In this document: positions 18,001-26,154 of the stretch, one piece after another
How positions within the stretch are numbered: position 1 is the stretch's first letter
Layout of the letters: the number at the start of each line of letters is the position of its first letter
NCBI RefSeq assembly: GCF_025060755.1
Contig: NZ_JANYUY010000007.1
Span: 62,001 to 126,000 of the forward strand
Length of the DNA stretch: 64,000 nucleotides
Direction of reading: 5' to 3'
From: Paenibacillus doosanensis
GTDB taxonomy: Bacteria; Bacillota; Bacilli; Paenibacillales; NBRC-103111
Made by a program: the position numbers and the translations under genes
Notes under the pieces: generated by a model
The model's input: the letters and a program-made list of their open reading frames with translations, nothing else
Databases searched by the model: none
What the model was told of the DNA's origin: nothing

Positions 18001-18486
18001 TTAAAGCATTTTTTGCATCAGGATCACATCGAGCATCCGGTCGAACTTGAAGCCGACCTCCCTCATCACCCCGATATATTCGAACCCGTACAGCCTGTGC
18101 AGGTAGATGCTGCTGTCGTTGCCTTCGACGATACGCGACAAGACGGTATGCAGTCCGGCTGTCTTTCCTTCCTCCAGCACCCGCTGGATCAGCTGCTTGC
18201 CGATCCCTTTGCCGCGAAAGTCATGATGGATGTAGAGCGAAAGCTCCGAGGTGCGTTCGTAAGCCAGACGGTCGGAATACGCATTGAGCGAGGCCCATCC
18301 GACAACCGTCCCTCCCAGCTCGGCCACTATGATCGGATAGCGCGATCCGTGCTGGTCAAACCAGGCTTCTTGCTGTTCCAAAGTACGCTCTACGGTGTCA
18401 AAGGTTGCTACGGTGTGCAGGATGGCTTCATTATAAATGTCGAGAATTGCCTTTACGTCCGCCTTCGCTGCCGTTCGGATCATCAT
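18001..18486 (-). CDS. GNAT N-acetyltransferase, phosphinothricin-acetyltransferase-like
   Basis: A 161-residue acetyl-CoA-dependent transferase. Motif A is HHDFRGKGIGKQLIQ near 92-106 (the pyrophosphate-binding R/Q-x-x-G-x-G/A signature). The ending LHRLYGFEYIGVMREVGFKFDR matches the PAT subfamily, which acetylates small amines or amino-acid analogues such as methionine sulfoximine. The actual substrate is unknown. Two adjacent ATGs (18486, 18483) can start it. Upstream lies a tRNA-derived unit with its own promoter and terminator-like hairpin, so expression may depend on read-through. Confidence 0.88.
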   Translation of the reverse strand: MMIRTAAKADVKAILDIYNEAILHTVATFDTVERTLEQQEAWFDQHGSRYPIIVAELGGTVVGWASLNAYSDRLAYERTSELSLYIHHDFRGKGIGKQLIQRVLEEGKTAGLHTVLSRIVEGNDSSIYLHRLYGFEYIGVMREVGFKFDRMLDVILMQKML

Positions 18487-18507
18487 TACCAGGTCACTGC
18501 CTTTCCA

Positions 18508-18549
18508 AATGAAAAACCATCTGTTATCGACAAATAATAACAGATGGTT
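18508..18549 (-). terminator. Intrinsic terminator of the tRNA-derived unit, ahead of the GNAT gene
   Basis: A perfect 13-bp stem (18515-18527 with 18537-18549), loop 9, is followed leftwards by a TTTTTC tract. It lies about 20 bp before the GNAT start, so it either ends a short RNA or acts as an attenuator for that gene. Confidence 0.7.
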
Positions 18550-18560
18550 GTATTATTTAA

Positions 18561-18614
18561 GGTTAATGCGGTCGCAAGAACTCGGACTTCCACGGGTCCA
18601 CACGAACGTGAAAC
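18561..18614 (-). pseudogene. Decayed tRNA-Leu 3' part
   Basis: The block starting ggttaatgcggtcg aligns with the intact tRNA-Leu(CAG) at 20630-20717: about 24 of the first 30 positions match across the acceptor and T-arm, with more matches (CCACACG.AC.TGAA) on the variable/anticodon side. The CCA-equivalent is TTA, the T-loop is mutated, and the 5' half is missing, so it cannot be a working tRNA. A promoter and a terminator flank it exactly as in a tRNA gene. Confidence 0.65.
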
Positions 18615-18624
18615 TTACGAAATA

Positions 18625-18652
18625 ATTATAACACAAGCGGAATTAAAATCAA
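18625..18652 (-). promoter_or_regulatory. Promoter reading into the tRNA remnant
   Basis: Leftward TTGATT (plus 18647-18652), 16-bp spacer, TATAAT (18625-18630). Transcription would start near 18618, right at the remnant, and end at the hairpin near 18510, a transcript of about 110 nt. Confidence 0.6.
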
Positions 18653-18685
18653 GGATGAGGAAGCGGCTTGGCGAATGAACGGGCG

Positions 18686-20080
18686 CTATCCCTTCCCTTT
18701 GGTCCCGATCTGCCGGGCAACGCGCTCTCCCAGCTCCGGGCTCGCCTGAGCCAGATAACCTACCACAATCTGCTGCAGCTCCGGCACGGCAGCTCCAAGA
18801 TCGGAGGCAATGTTGTGGACTAAGTGCTCTTGAAGCACAGGCGGCAGCGAGCTATAAAATTGCCCCGGCTGCGTAAAGTCATCCCCTTTGGGAGGTGCAG
18901 TGCGCCCAAGCCGCCCTGCCACATAGCTGCCGGTGCCGCTTGTTACCTCGTCTGACGGCTTCCAGTTCGCCTGCTGGTTGATCGGGATGCTGCGGAAATC
19001 CGGTCCCAACCGATAACGCTGTGAATCCGTATAAATATTGGCGCGGCCTTGAAGGACCCTGTCGAATGAAAACTCGGCGCCCTCCAGCATATTGGACGGG
19101 GAAAAGGCCAGCTTCTCCACCTGTTCTTTATAATTGTCGGGATTGCGGTTCAGCACCATCTTGCCGACCGGCTGCAGCGGGTACTGCCGCACATCCCACA
19201 CCTTCGTATCGTCCAGCGGATCGAACGGCAGCGCAGCTTCGTCCTGCGGATTCATGAGCTGTACATATAGCCCGTATTCCACCGTCTTTGCTTGAGCAAT
19301 CGTGTCATAGAGATCCTTGCCCGCATAATCCGCGTTCTCGCAGGCGAGCCGCGCCGCCTCCTGGCTATCGATATACTGCGCGCCGGCTAGCGGAATCCAG
19401 TTGTATTTCACATATGTACGGACATCCTGCTCATTCTTCCAAACATAAGTACTCACGCTGTAACCCGGAATGTGACGGAAGCTCTTGACCGTACCCAGGT
19501 CGGAGTATAGCTGCAGCACGAAATGCGTCGCTTCCGGATTTTTCGCGTAGAAGCTCCAGAACCGATTGGGGTCCATCAAGTTGTTGACGGGCGACGGGTT
19601 GAAGGCGCTGACCGTCTCTACAAACCGCATCGGGTCCCGCACCGTAAACACGGGAAGATGGTTGCATATTAAGTCGAAGATACCTTGCTCGGTATAAAAT
19701 TTAGTCGAGAAGCCGCGCACATTGCGCGAAGTGTCCGGCGTCCCCCTGTTGCCGGCCGCCAGCGAGAATCGGACGGCAACGGGTACTCGTTGACCCGGAC
19801 GCTGCAGAAAACAAAGCTTCGTGTAAGCCGCCATAGAGTTAACCGTCTCGAAATAACCGAAGGCTCCGAAGCCCTTCACATGCAAAGGGCGCTCTCGTAT
19901 AGTCCCATGGATAAAAGTTTCGTTTTTTTCGTGCAGCATAGTATCTTGTTCCAAAATCGGGCCGCGCCCCCCTACCGTCTGCGAGTAGCGCGACGGTTGC
20001 GAGCCGCCTTGCCATTGCGAAGGAGCGGCGCCCTGCTCACTTTGATTGTCGGTGTGATCGCGAGCGTTCTTGTCGTCCAT
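18686..20080 (-). CDS. Divergent heme catalase
   Basis: A 464-residue clade-type catalase converting H2O2 to water and oxygen. Distal His67 (RPLHVKGFGAFGYFE) and Asn140 (FDLICNHLPVF), the heme-binding segment VRFSLAAGNRGTPDTSRNVRGFSTKFY, and the proximal tyrosine (Tyr350 in RANIYTDSQRYRLG) are all present. Around these the sequence departs from KatA, so it belongs to a less common branch. ATG 20080 has GGAGG seven bases upstream; the frame runs on to 20182 without a site there. The N-terminal 45 residues are Gln/Ser/Gly-rich. Probably monocistronic. Confidence 0.92.
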   Translation of the reverse strand: MDDKNARDHTDNQSEQGAAPSQWQGGSQPSRYSQTVGGRGPILEQDTMLHEKNETFIHGTIRERPLHVKGFGAFGYFETVNSMAAYTKLCFLQRPGQRVPVAVRFSLAAGNRGTPDTSRNVRGFSTKFYTEQGIFDLICNHLPVFTVRDPMRFVETVSAFNPSPVNNLMDPNRFWSFYAKNPEATHFVLQLYSDLGTVKSFRHIPGYSVSTYVWKNEQDVRTYVKYNWIPLAGAQYIDSQEAARLACENADYAGKDLYDTIAQAKTVEYGLYVQLMNPQDEAALPFDPLDDTKVWDVRQYPLQPVGKMVLNRNPDNYKEQVEKLAFSPSNMLEGAEFSFDRVLQGRANIYTDSQRYRLGPDFRSIPINQQANWKPSDEVTSGTGSYVAGRLGRTAPPKGDDFTQPGQFYSSLPPVLQEHLVHNIASDLGAAVPELQQIVVGYLAQASPELGERVARQIGTKGKG

Positions 20081-20571
20081 TTTTCTGCCTCCTATACCTT
20101 CATTCTCAGCAATATATGCTTGGCTATAGGTTATTATGATCCCGAGGATGGCTTTCGCCGCCTTATACGCCCGCCGCGCCATTCCTTATACACTCGGATA
20201 AAGACACGTCCATCTTATGCCTGGTCCTGCATATTAGCTTATCTCGCCGGGCATAAACAAAGCCGCTGAGAACCTAAATATATTAGATGAGGCGAGGCAA
20301 ATGGAAAGATAATATAAATGCGTCCAATAAAAAGCGTGAACAATTAGAGCAGTTCATTCATGGATATTGTTTCCAAACAACTAGGTACTACCGTACCCGA
20401 TGTGAAGGAGTCTCCCGTATCATTCAAAATGGCGATGCTGTATAGGAGCCGCTGGATTGATTGCGTGATGAGGGGAACGTAACGGATTCGGATTCGGAGT
20501 TTGCGGGCAGATTTGTCAAGGCAATGGCCCAGCAGAGATTCTGGGACCGTCCAAGCTTTCTTTATCTGAAC
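20081..20571. other. Region without a supported gene
   Basis: Between the catalase start and the tRNA terminator. A 40-codon plus-strand frame from 20360 and a minus-strand frame ending at 20344 both lack ribosome binding sites, and the latter begins inside the tRNA. A small hairpin (cccag/ctggg) is near 20527-20544. Nothing else is recognised. Confidence 0.5.
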
Positions 20572-20615
20572 GCAAAAAAGCTCTTGAACTGTCGCAAGGA
20601 CAAATTCAAGAGCTT
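20572..20615 (-). terminator. Terminator of tRNA-Leu
   Basis: An 11-bp stem aagctcttgaa/ttcaagagctt (20578-20588 with 20605-20615) is followed leftwards by TTTTTTGCG, 15 bp past the tRNA 3' end. Confidence 0.85.
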
Positions 20616-20629
20616 GTTCATTGTAGGGT

Positions 20630-20717
<88 letters not shown>

Positions 20718-20760
20718 ATATAAATCGTCTCTTTCGATACTCTCGAACGGGACAAGAATG

Positions 20761-20790
20761 ATAATATCATCACTCGCCCGTATCTGTCAA
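20761..20790 (-). promoter_or_regulatory. tRNA-Leu promoter
   Basis: Leftward TTGACA (plus 20785-20790), 18-bp spacer, TATTAT (20761-20766), about 45 bp before the mature tRNA 5' end. Confidence 0.7.
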
Positions 20791-20843
20791 ACTATTTTTT
20801 AAGATTTTTTAAAAGATCTCGGCTATTCGGCATGCGGGGTGCG

Positions 20844-20948
20844 TCAATCCAAACATTCGTAAATGACCCAAGCGATAATCCCCCATATTGGAAGCGTAAA
20901 CAAAATGCCGTACATCGTTCCTTTCAAAGCGGAACCTTCGGTGGACAT
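20844..20948 (-). CDS. 34-residue single-pass membrane protein
   Basis: Read leftwards from ATG 20948, with GGGGAGGAG six to fourteen bases upstream: MSTEGSALKGTMYGILF, a hydrophobic stretch to about residue 29, then YECLD and stop. One membrane helix, no known domain. The strong ribosome binding site and the compact membrane design support a real small protein. No family is recognised. Confidence 0.6.
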   Translation of the reverse strand: MSTEGSALKGTMYGILFTLPIWGIIAWVIYECLD

Positions 20949-21112
20949 CTTATCTCCTCCCCGCTAACGAGTTTTCCCTGCATAACTGCATACCCGGCAG
21001 GGTCCGGATATTATATATATGCGGCTCAGGAAGCCGGTATGCCGAAAATACGGCTGCGCCTATCATCATTTCCGTTCCTCATCCATATATATAGGACATG
21101 GGGGGGATCGGA

Positions 21113-21334
21113 ATGATTTTATTGCAGCTGGCTATGGGCATTATCGCCGCGTTGTTTCTTTGGGGTCTGATCAAATTTACGTTTCAGGCGATGTTATGGG
21201 TCGTCGGCATCGTGCTGGTCGTCAGCTTCATCATCCCAGGAGCGCTGCTGTTCCTGAGCGGTCTTATGTTCATTCTGATCGGAATGCTGGCCACGCTCGG
21301 ATTGCTGTATGTTATCGGCGCATTCCGTCCTTGA
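21113..21334 (+). CDS. Small two-helix membrane protein
   Basis: A 73-residue protein from ATG 21113, with GGGGGG six to twelve bases before it (an in-frame ATG at 21098 has no site). Two hydrophobic segments (about 2-27 and 30-68) are separated by a Pro-Gly turn, and it ends GAFRP. No motif is seen, and it is unassigned. Confidence 0.65.
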   Translation: MILLQLAMGIIAALFLWGLIKFTFQAMLWVVGIVLVVSFIIPGALLFLSGLMFILIGMLATLGLLYVIGAFRP

Positions 21335-21355
21335 CATACGAACCCCAACGCGGGT

Positions 21356-21598
21356 TCAGCCTTCCCTGTACGCCCTAAGGGCTCTCGCCGCCCATTCCTC
21401 GACTGCCTGCGGATCGGCTTGCACCGGGATATCGAACAAATGAGTGCCCTGCTCCTTATCCGCGCTTAGTCTAATGAGTTCTCCGCCGAACCCGTCATCT
21501 CCTGCCCTCTTCACCTTCACGGCGTAAAAATCGTCCAATCGAACCATACGCTCCGCTTCCATCCGACTTTTTGCCCCTTTCGTCGATATATATCGCAT
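21356..21598 (-). CDS. Small conserved-looking hypothetical protein
   Basis: Up to 80 residues, charged and soluble, with a beta-rich core (DDFYAVKVKRAGDDG, GGELIRLSADK) and a helical C-terminus (VEEWAARALRAYREG). The start is unsettled: ATG 21598 lacks a clear site, while in-frame ATGs 12 and 17 codons later follow AAGGGG and GGAAGCGGAG. Function unknown. Confidence 0.5.
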   Translation of the reverse strand: MRYISTKGAKSRMEAERMVRLDDFYAVKVKRAGDDGFGGELIRLSADKEQGTHLFDIPVQADPQAVEEWAARALRAYREG

Positions 21599-21718
21599 GA
21601 TCTTCGTATTGTCTCAGGCCGGGCGTCGAATTATGCAGTATCGGCACGGGAAGAACCGCTGAAGCTTGTGCTAAAAAAAGCGCCGGATGAGAACCCTATT
21701 CATCGGGAGGTGATCGCT

Positions 21719-21853
21719 TTGGCAGGGAGAAACAATAAACCCGATAATACCGGACCGGCAAGCCAGCCGTCCCGCCTGGACCAATTCGGAGACAAACTGG
21801 CGGAACCCGCGAAGCAGCCGAAGAAGGGCGCGGCTTGCGACTCCGAATCTTAA
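21719..21853 (+). CDS. Small hydrophilic protein, TTG start
   Basis: TTG at 21719 has GGGAGG eight bases upstream and encodes 44 residues: MAGRNNKPDNTG, then Ser/Gln/Lys-rich sequence ending CDSES. The composition is like small spore or disordered proteins, but no family match is recalled. A strong bidirectional terminator follows. Confidence 0.5.
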   Translation: MAGRNNKPDNTGPASQPSRLDQFGDKLAEPAKQPKKGAACDSES

Positions 21854-21870
21854 AACGCTTAACCATGACA

Positions 21871-21934
21871 AAAAAACCGGAAAACAAGCTCCCCGGACCG
21901 CCAGCGGCCGGAAAAGCGATGATTCCGGTTTTTT
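21871..21934. terminator. Bidirectional terminator
   Basis: aaaaaaccggaa (21871-21882) pairs with ttccggtttttt (21923-21934), with a GC-rich inner hairpin. It serves the small plus-strand gene and cbiZ, whose stop is three bases away. Confidence 0.8.
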
Positions 21935-21936
21935 TC

Positions 21937-22647
21937 TTATCTTTCGAGATAACGGCCGACGGAATAGCTCACCGCTTCATATACCGTTCTGCCGATCAAA
22001 TAGCCGAGCACGGTCGCCGTCCCCGCGTACCGGTAAGAGCGCCCCCGCTGCGTAGCCGCTATAATCACCGCGTCCGTAGTCGTGCCCGTGGCCGTCTCCC
22101 CGCTTTCGTCGATGCGGATTTGACAGTCCTGCAAAGCAGCCGTCTTGGCCTCGGTCGCCGTAATGACGCAGTTAACCATCGCCGCATCCGTGAGTGTCCC
22201 GTCGATCAGCGCAATCACGTTGATCGTCCCGGGAAACAGCTCGTCCCGCTTCCGCTCGCTCCCGGCCCGCGCCTTATTGCCGAGCCCCGCGGTAGCCCAG
22301 ACGCATACTCGCAAACCTTCACCGTCCGATCGCTCCGAAAAACCGCGGTCCCGCACCCTCGCCGCCGTCAGCAGCGCTGCCGTCCCATCGGCGGGAATAC
22401 CCTTCATATGCATAAAACGGCGCATTTCTGCCATCGGATCGTCGCTCGAATAGTTCTTGTCCACCTGACGGTTGACGAGCCGGTAATGCCATCCCAAGCC
22501 TTCTCCCCACATGGACGAGTTCAGCGTCCGCAGCGGTTTGCTGCTTTCGATCATATAATAGCTCGCATAACCCGCTTCCGTTTCTTTAAATACGATATGC
22601 TCTATGGACGGATCGCTCCGCAGCCGCCGATTTTCAGACAAGCCCAT
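21937..22647 (-). CDS. cbiZ: Adenosylcobinamide amidohydrolase
   Basis: A 236-residue CbiZ enzyme, which hydrolyses adenosylcobinamide to adenosylcobyric acid so scavenged corrinoids can re-enter B12 synthesis. Signatures are TAGLGNKARAG near residues 120-130, PGTINVIALIDGTLTDAAMVN, and the C-terminal ATGTTTDAVIIA. Start ATG 22647 shares one base with the upstream gene's stop (TAATG), so the two are translationally coupled; GGAGAG is upstream. CbiZ usually sits by corrinoid transporter genes; none is here. It fits a B12-dependent nrdJ in the same genome. Confidence 0.9.
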   Translation of the reverse strand: MGLSENRRLRSDPSIEHIVFKETEAGYASYYMIESSKPLRTLNSSMWGEGLGWHYRLVNRQVDKNYSSDDPMAEMRRFMHMKGIPADGTAALLTAARVRDRGFSERSDGEGLRVCVWATAGLGNKARAGSERKRDELFPGTINVIALIDGTLTDAAMVNCVITATEAKTAALQDCQIRIDESGETATGTTTDAVIIAATQRGRSYRYAGTATVLGYLIGRTVYEAVSYSVGRYLER

Positions 22648-22871
22648 TAAGACTCTCCGATCCAATCGGCGTTGCGCTTCTCCGATGCGGGTTGATACAA
22701 ATACCTCCGGTCGAGCTTGACTATATGCCGGTTTGACTTGCGAATCATCACGGTATTGTCGTCCCAGGCGACCACGAGCCCCCGTACATCGTTCACAGGG
22801 TCGGCGTCCCTTACGACGCGGACTTTAATCCCGGCGATCCGGTATTGATCCAACTGTTCGTCGCTGATCAT
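22647..22871 (-). CDS. Small protein coupled to cbiZ
   Basis: 74 residues from ATG 22871, preceded by AAGGAGGG. The sequence is strand-rich: IKVRVVRDADPVNDVRG, LVVAWDDNTVMIRKSN, then VKLDRRYLYQP, suggesting a small SH3/KOW-like barrel. Its stop overlaps the cbiZ start. It may bind a ligand or RNA, but there is no direct evidence. Confidence 0.65.
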   Translation of the reverse strand: MISDEQLDQYRIAGIKVRVVRDADPVNDVRGLVVAWDDNTVMIRKSNRHIVKLDRRYLYQPASEKRNADWIGES

Positions 22872-23008
22872 AGCAGTGTGCCCTCCTTGGTTTTCTTTGA
22901 GGAAGCGGACGTTTCGCCGCCGATAATAAGAATAGAATACACTATTCAGGGTATACAATAAACTTAAGCCAAAGAATACGCATGTCCGAGAGGAGCCCGC
23001 AATCCGTC

Positions 23009-23320
23009 ATGGAGAAAAAAACGTACTACATCGCCGTCGCTTCCAGCGAAATTTTGGAGCCCGAAAACATGACAGGCAATTTTGAATTTGAAATATCGGC
23101 GACCGAGGAAGAAATCGAGCAGCTTCGAGAAATGTTCGAGGATTCGGAGGATGCTCACGACGATACGGCCGCCCGCGCCATGATTCCTGTCCGAGAGTAT
23201 CATTTCGATAAAGAAAACGATGCGGCCGACTACTACTTGCGCGAAATTTACCGCAAAATTCATGAGCTCGGCACACCGGCGACCCGAGAGCACATCGAGA
23301 GCATGAACGTCCTTCAATAA
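23009..23320 (+). CDS. Small conserved hypothetical protein
   Basis: 103 residues starting MEKKTYYIAVAS; an in-frame ATG at 22982 would add nine residues. Neither start has a well-placed site, though GAGAGGAG lies 13 bases before 23009. The protein is acidic with a core of FEFEISATEEEIEQL and a helical end DYYLREIYRKIHELGT followed by ATREHIESM. I recall similar sequences in other Bacillales but no function. Confidence 0.6.
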   Translation: MEKKTYYIAVASSEILEPENMTGNFEFEISATEEEIEQLREMFEDSEDAHDDTAARAMIPVREYHFDKENDAADYYLREIYRKIHELGTPATREHIESMNVLQ

Positions 23321-23380
23321 TAAGCACGGACCTCGGCAGCCCGCAGGAAACGGGCGAAGCCGGACATTTGCCGGTCAACA

Positions 23381-23422
23381 AAAAAACCTGACGCGCCTTT
23401 ACGCAGGCCGCTCAGGTTTTTT
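23381..23422. terminator. Bidirectional terminator
   Basis: aaaaaacctga (23381-23391) pairs with tcaggtttttt (23412-23422), with A and T runs on both sides, between convergent genes. Confidence 0.8.
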
Positions 23423-23444
23423 ATCTTTTATATGATTGCAAGAA

Positions 23445-23768
23445 TCAGCTTACATGCTCTTTCGAATCGTTTGTCTCGAACCAGTAATCCAATACTTTGC
23501 TGGACATGACCCTTTTCTTGATATACTCCACTTGCTGGTTGGAAAACTGCTGCTGCCACTCTACCCCGAGCTCTTCGCAAAGCTTGACGATCGTCAGCAA
23601 TTCGGACCAAGCCACGTACCGTTTATACCAAAAAAATTGAGGATGTTCAATCATATAGGGATACAGGTCGTCAAACTCTGTATGTTTACAATCGAGGGCA
23701 CGTTCGAAGTGAAGCTTGGCTTCGTTCAACTTGGTAACAAAAAAATCCGCCGGAATCTCATTCCCCAT
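23445..23768 (-). CDS. Hypothetical helical protein
   Basis: 107 residues with a strong GAGGAGG site before ATG 23768. Mostly helical and aromatic-rich (YPYMIEHPQFFWYKRYVAW, EYIKKRVMSSKVLDYWFE). No motif is recognised. It stands alone between xpt and a terminator. Confidence 0.65.
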   Translation of the reverse strand: MGNEIPADFFVTKLNEAKLHFERALDCKHTEFDDLYPYMIEHPQFFWYKRYVAWSELLTIVKLCEELGVEWQQQFSNQQVEYIKKRVMSSKVLDYWFETNDSKEHVS

Positions 23769-23863
23769 AGCAATGCCTCCTCTCTTTCGCTTGAGTCCAT
23801 TATAAAGGAAAACGACTTGGGAGGGAAGAATAAATGATTTTGAAAATAATTCTTGAAAAGGTT

Positions 23864-24436
23864 CTATTCGAATTCGATCCTGCCTTGGTGAAGCGACGCG
23901 ATCTTAGCCAGCGATTCCACGCGCACTCCCATCTCGCGGATCGTTCTTCCTCCGGCCTGAAACGATTTCTCCACGGCGATGCCGACGCCTACGAGCTCGG
24001 CTCCCGAACGGCGGATAATCCGGATCAATCCTCTGGCAGCGTCGCCGTTGGCGATGAAATCGTCGATCAGGACGACGCGGTCATTCGCGTCCAGACACTC
24101 CCTTGACACCATGATGTCGGTCACAAAGCCTTTGGTAAACGACGGAACCCGCTCGCTGTACATCTCAGTGCTATCCGTATTCAGCGATTTCTTCCGGCGC
24201 GCAAAAACCATCGGCACGTTCAGCTCCTGTGCGGTTGCAAACGCGATCGGAATGCCCGATGATTCGATCGTCAGCACCTTGGTCACATTCTCCTCGCGGA
24301 ACAATCTGGCGAATTCCTTCCCCATCGCCGTCGTCAGCGCCGGGTCCACCGCATGATTCAATATCGCATCGAGCTTGATAATATCGTCGGAGAGAACGAC
24401 TCCCACTTCTCTAATGCGCTGTTTTAACAAATCCAT
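23864..24436 (-). CDS. xpt: Xanthine phosphoribosyltransferase
   Basis: A 190-residue enzyme that salvages xanthine to XMP with PRPP. The PRPP loop is RVVLIDDFIANGDAARGL near 119-136. The N-terminus MDLLKQRIREVG and the C-terminal ESLAKIASLHQGRIEF match Bacillus Xpt. ATG 24436 has GGAGG seven bases upstream; the in-frame ATG at 24442 is too close to it. In B. subtilis xpt-pbuX follows a guanine riboswitch. I find no such aptamer in the 300 bp upstream here, and no pbuX follows. Confidence 0.93.
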   Translation of the reverse strand: MDLLKQRIREVGVVLSDDIIKLDAILNHAVDPALTTAMGKEFARLFREENVTKVLTIESSGIPIAFATAQELNVPMVFARRKKSLNTDSTEMYSERVPSFTKGFVTDIMVSRECLDANDRVVLIDDFIANGDAARGLIRIIRRSGAELVGVGIAVEKSFQAGGRTIREMGVRVESLAKIASLHQGRIEFE

Positions 24437-24740
24437 AAACATGCCTCCATCCGAAAACCTTTTCCGTTAACTTATCATAACGTGAATCTGGGTTTCAAGT
24501 CCTAACTTTATAATCTTTTCTAAACTTTCTGCAACTTTTATGCCGAAAATTACGTCTATATTATATAAGAATACATGAAACAATGACAGCGGACGAGAAA
24601 AGAGCTTCTTGAAAATAAGAATTGCTCGTTTTCATAAAAAACGCCTGTTATTTGTTGAAAAATGATCTTTGTGGATTCAAAGCGCACGGAGTATGATTAA
24701 TAAAGTTATAGGAACTATACCCAAGGAAAGGAAGACTGGG

Positions 24741-25439
24741 ATGTTGAACTCATCTACATACATTGCACGATGGCTTGTTCCGTTCATCCTCATTATGCTG
24801 ATAACCGGTTGTAAAAATACATCTGGCGCAATGCAAAATCCGTCCCCTGCACCGGAGACGCCGACTCCCCCGACGCTTGCCGTTACGGGGCAAACCGTTA
24901 CCGAGGTTCCCGGAGACCAGGCAACGCCGACTCCCGCTGCGCATAACCCTAACGATAAGGTTTCTTTGGCCAGCGCCGAGTCGGGCGGCAAGGAAGAAGA
25001 GCAGGAGCCTGCCAAGCCCCCTGCCTCCAAGCCGAAAATCGACATTCAGGACCCTTACAATCAGGCCAAGCCTACGCTGCTCGGCCTTACCTTGAAGAGC
25101 TCTCCTGAAACCGTCACGGACAAATACGGCGATCCGAAGCAGCAGTTTCAAATGGAAGACGATACCGATCCGATCACCGTGTATGATTACACCGATTTTT
25201 TGGTCGGCTTCAACAAAAACAACGAGCTGCAGTTCATCGATATCCGCAGCAGCGAAATTAACCCGGGCTTGAACGGGCTGAAGCTGGGAGAAACGACGAG
25301 CGACGTATTCAAGGCGCTGGGCAAGCCCGATTCGAACACAAGCTACGTCATGACCTACAAATCGAAAGGCGCCATACTGAAGCTCGATATCGACCCCAAA
25401 TCCGACAAGATCAATTCCATCAAGCTGTTCGCCGAGTAA
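24741..25439 (+). CDS. Lipoprotein of unknown function
   Basis: 232 residues from ATG 24741, with AAGGAAAGGAAG upstream. A signal sequence ends in a good lipobox, LITGC, followed by a Pro/Thr/Glu-rich spacer of about 80 residues and a compact C-terminal domain holding two repeats: LLGLTLKSSPETVTDKYGDP and GLNGLKLGETTSDVFKALGKP. The tandem pattern resembles small two-repeat domains of Bacillales envelope lipoproteins. Function unknown. Followed by its own terminator. Confidence 0.75.
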   Translation: MLNSSTYIARWLVPFILIMLITGCKNTSGAMQNPSPAPETPTPPTLAVTGQTVTEVPGDQATPTPAAHNPNDKVSLASAESGGKEEEQEPAKPPASKPKIDIQDPYNQAKPTLLGLTLKSSPETVTDKYGDPKQQFQMEDDTDPITVYDYTDFLVGFNKNNELQFIDIRSSEINPGLNGLKLGETTSDVFKALGKPDSNTSYVMTYKSKGAILKLDIDPKSDKINSIKLFAE

Positions 25440-25473
25440 TGTACAGCCGCTAACATATCCGACGCATACAAAT

Positions 25474-25515
25474 AGCCTAAGCCAGAGGATGACGAATCCC
25501 GGCTTAGGCTTTTCC
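25474..25515 (+). terminator. Terminator after the lipoprotein gene
   Basis: agcctaagcc (25474-25483) pairs with ggcttaggct (25501-25510), followed by TTTTCC. Confidence 0.8.
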
Positions 25516-25530
25516 TTATTTCTTTGTCCG

Positions 25531-26154
25531 TCAACCTGTACGTTTCTGATGCGGCGCGCCGCGCTTGCGATAGCGCCAGTAAATGAACAGCCCTACGGCA
25601 ACCGCAACGACCAACACCGCTGCGCTGATTCCCATATAACGATGCACCAGATGCATGATCAGCGGAGCGTTCACCCCGATAAAATGCCCCAGCGTCAGAA
25701 ACGACGCGCACCAGATGAAAGCCCCCGTGCCGGCATACAGCAGATACCTCCACAGCGATACGGCGCTGACCCCCGCCAAATAACAAGTAAAATGCCTGAC
25801 GCCGGGCACATAGTATCCGAATGCGACAGTCCATAACCCGTATTTCTTAAACCATCCTTCAGCCAGATCAAGCCGTTGCGGGGTCAGCTTGACCCATTTG
25901 CCGTAACGGTAAAGAAACGGCTTGCCGACCGTTTTCCCCAAATAATAACTGACGAGCATCCCTGTCATCGTTCCCGCGTAGCTGACGAATAACGATTTGC
26001 AAAATGACAAAGGCCCACCGTGCGAAGTAAGCGAGCCCACCGTCGTCATCAAAATCTCGTCGGGAACGGGCAGGCCGACAATCCCTACAGCCAACAAGCC
26101 GAACAGGGCGATATATCCGTAATGTTCAATCAGCAGCAAAATATCATCCAGCAC
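25531..26154 (-). CDS. DedA family membrane protein
   Basis: A 207-residue multi-pass protein of the DedA/SNARE-associated superfamily; some members are undecaprenyl-phosphate or phospholipid flippases. It has the family GLPVPDEI segment near residues 27-34, the amphipathic GYYVPGVRHFTCYLAG with the conserved Arg, and four or more membrane helices. GTG 26154 has AGGAG nine bases upstream. It stands alone, convergent with the lipoprotein gene. The lipid moved is not determinable. Confidence 0.88.
   Translation of the reverse strand: MLDDILLLIEHYGYIALFGLLAVGIVGLPVPDEILMTTVGSLTSHGGPLSFCKSLFVSYAGTMTGMLVSYYLGKTVGKPFLYRYGKWVKLTPQRLDLAEGWFKKYGLWTVAFGYYVPGVRHFTCYLAGVSAVSLWRYLLYAGTGAFIWCASFLTLGHFIGVNAPLIMHLVHRYMGISAAVLVVAVAVGLFIYWRYRKRGAPHQKRTG

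Noticed and set aside
18508-18630. T-box leader ahead of the GNAT gene
   Set aside because: A TGGACCCG word is loosely T-box-like, but the block aligns much better with tRNA-Leu over about 50 bases, and the terminator stem does not pair with it.
18686-20080. Catalase as a degenerate or inactive homologue
   Set aside because: Although divergent, distal His and Asn and the proximal Tyr are all present.
24437-24668. Guanine riboswitch ahead of xpt
   Set aside because: No purine aptamer core was found in either orientation of this AT-rich region.
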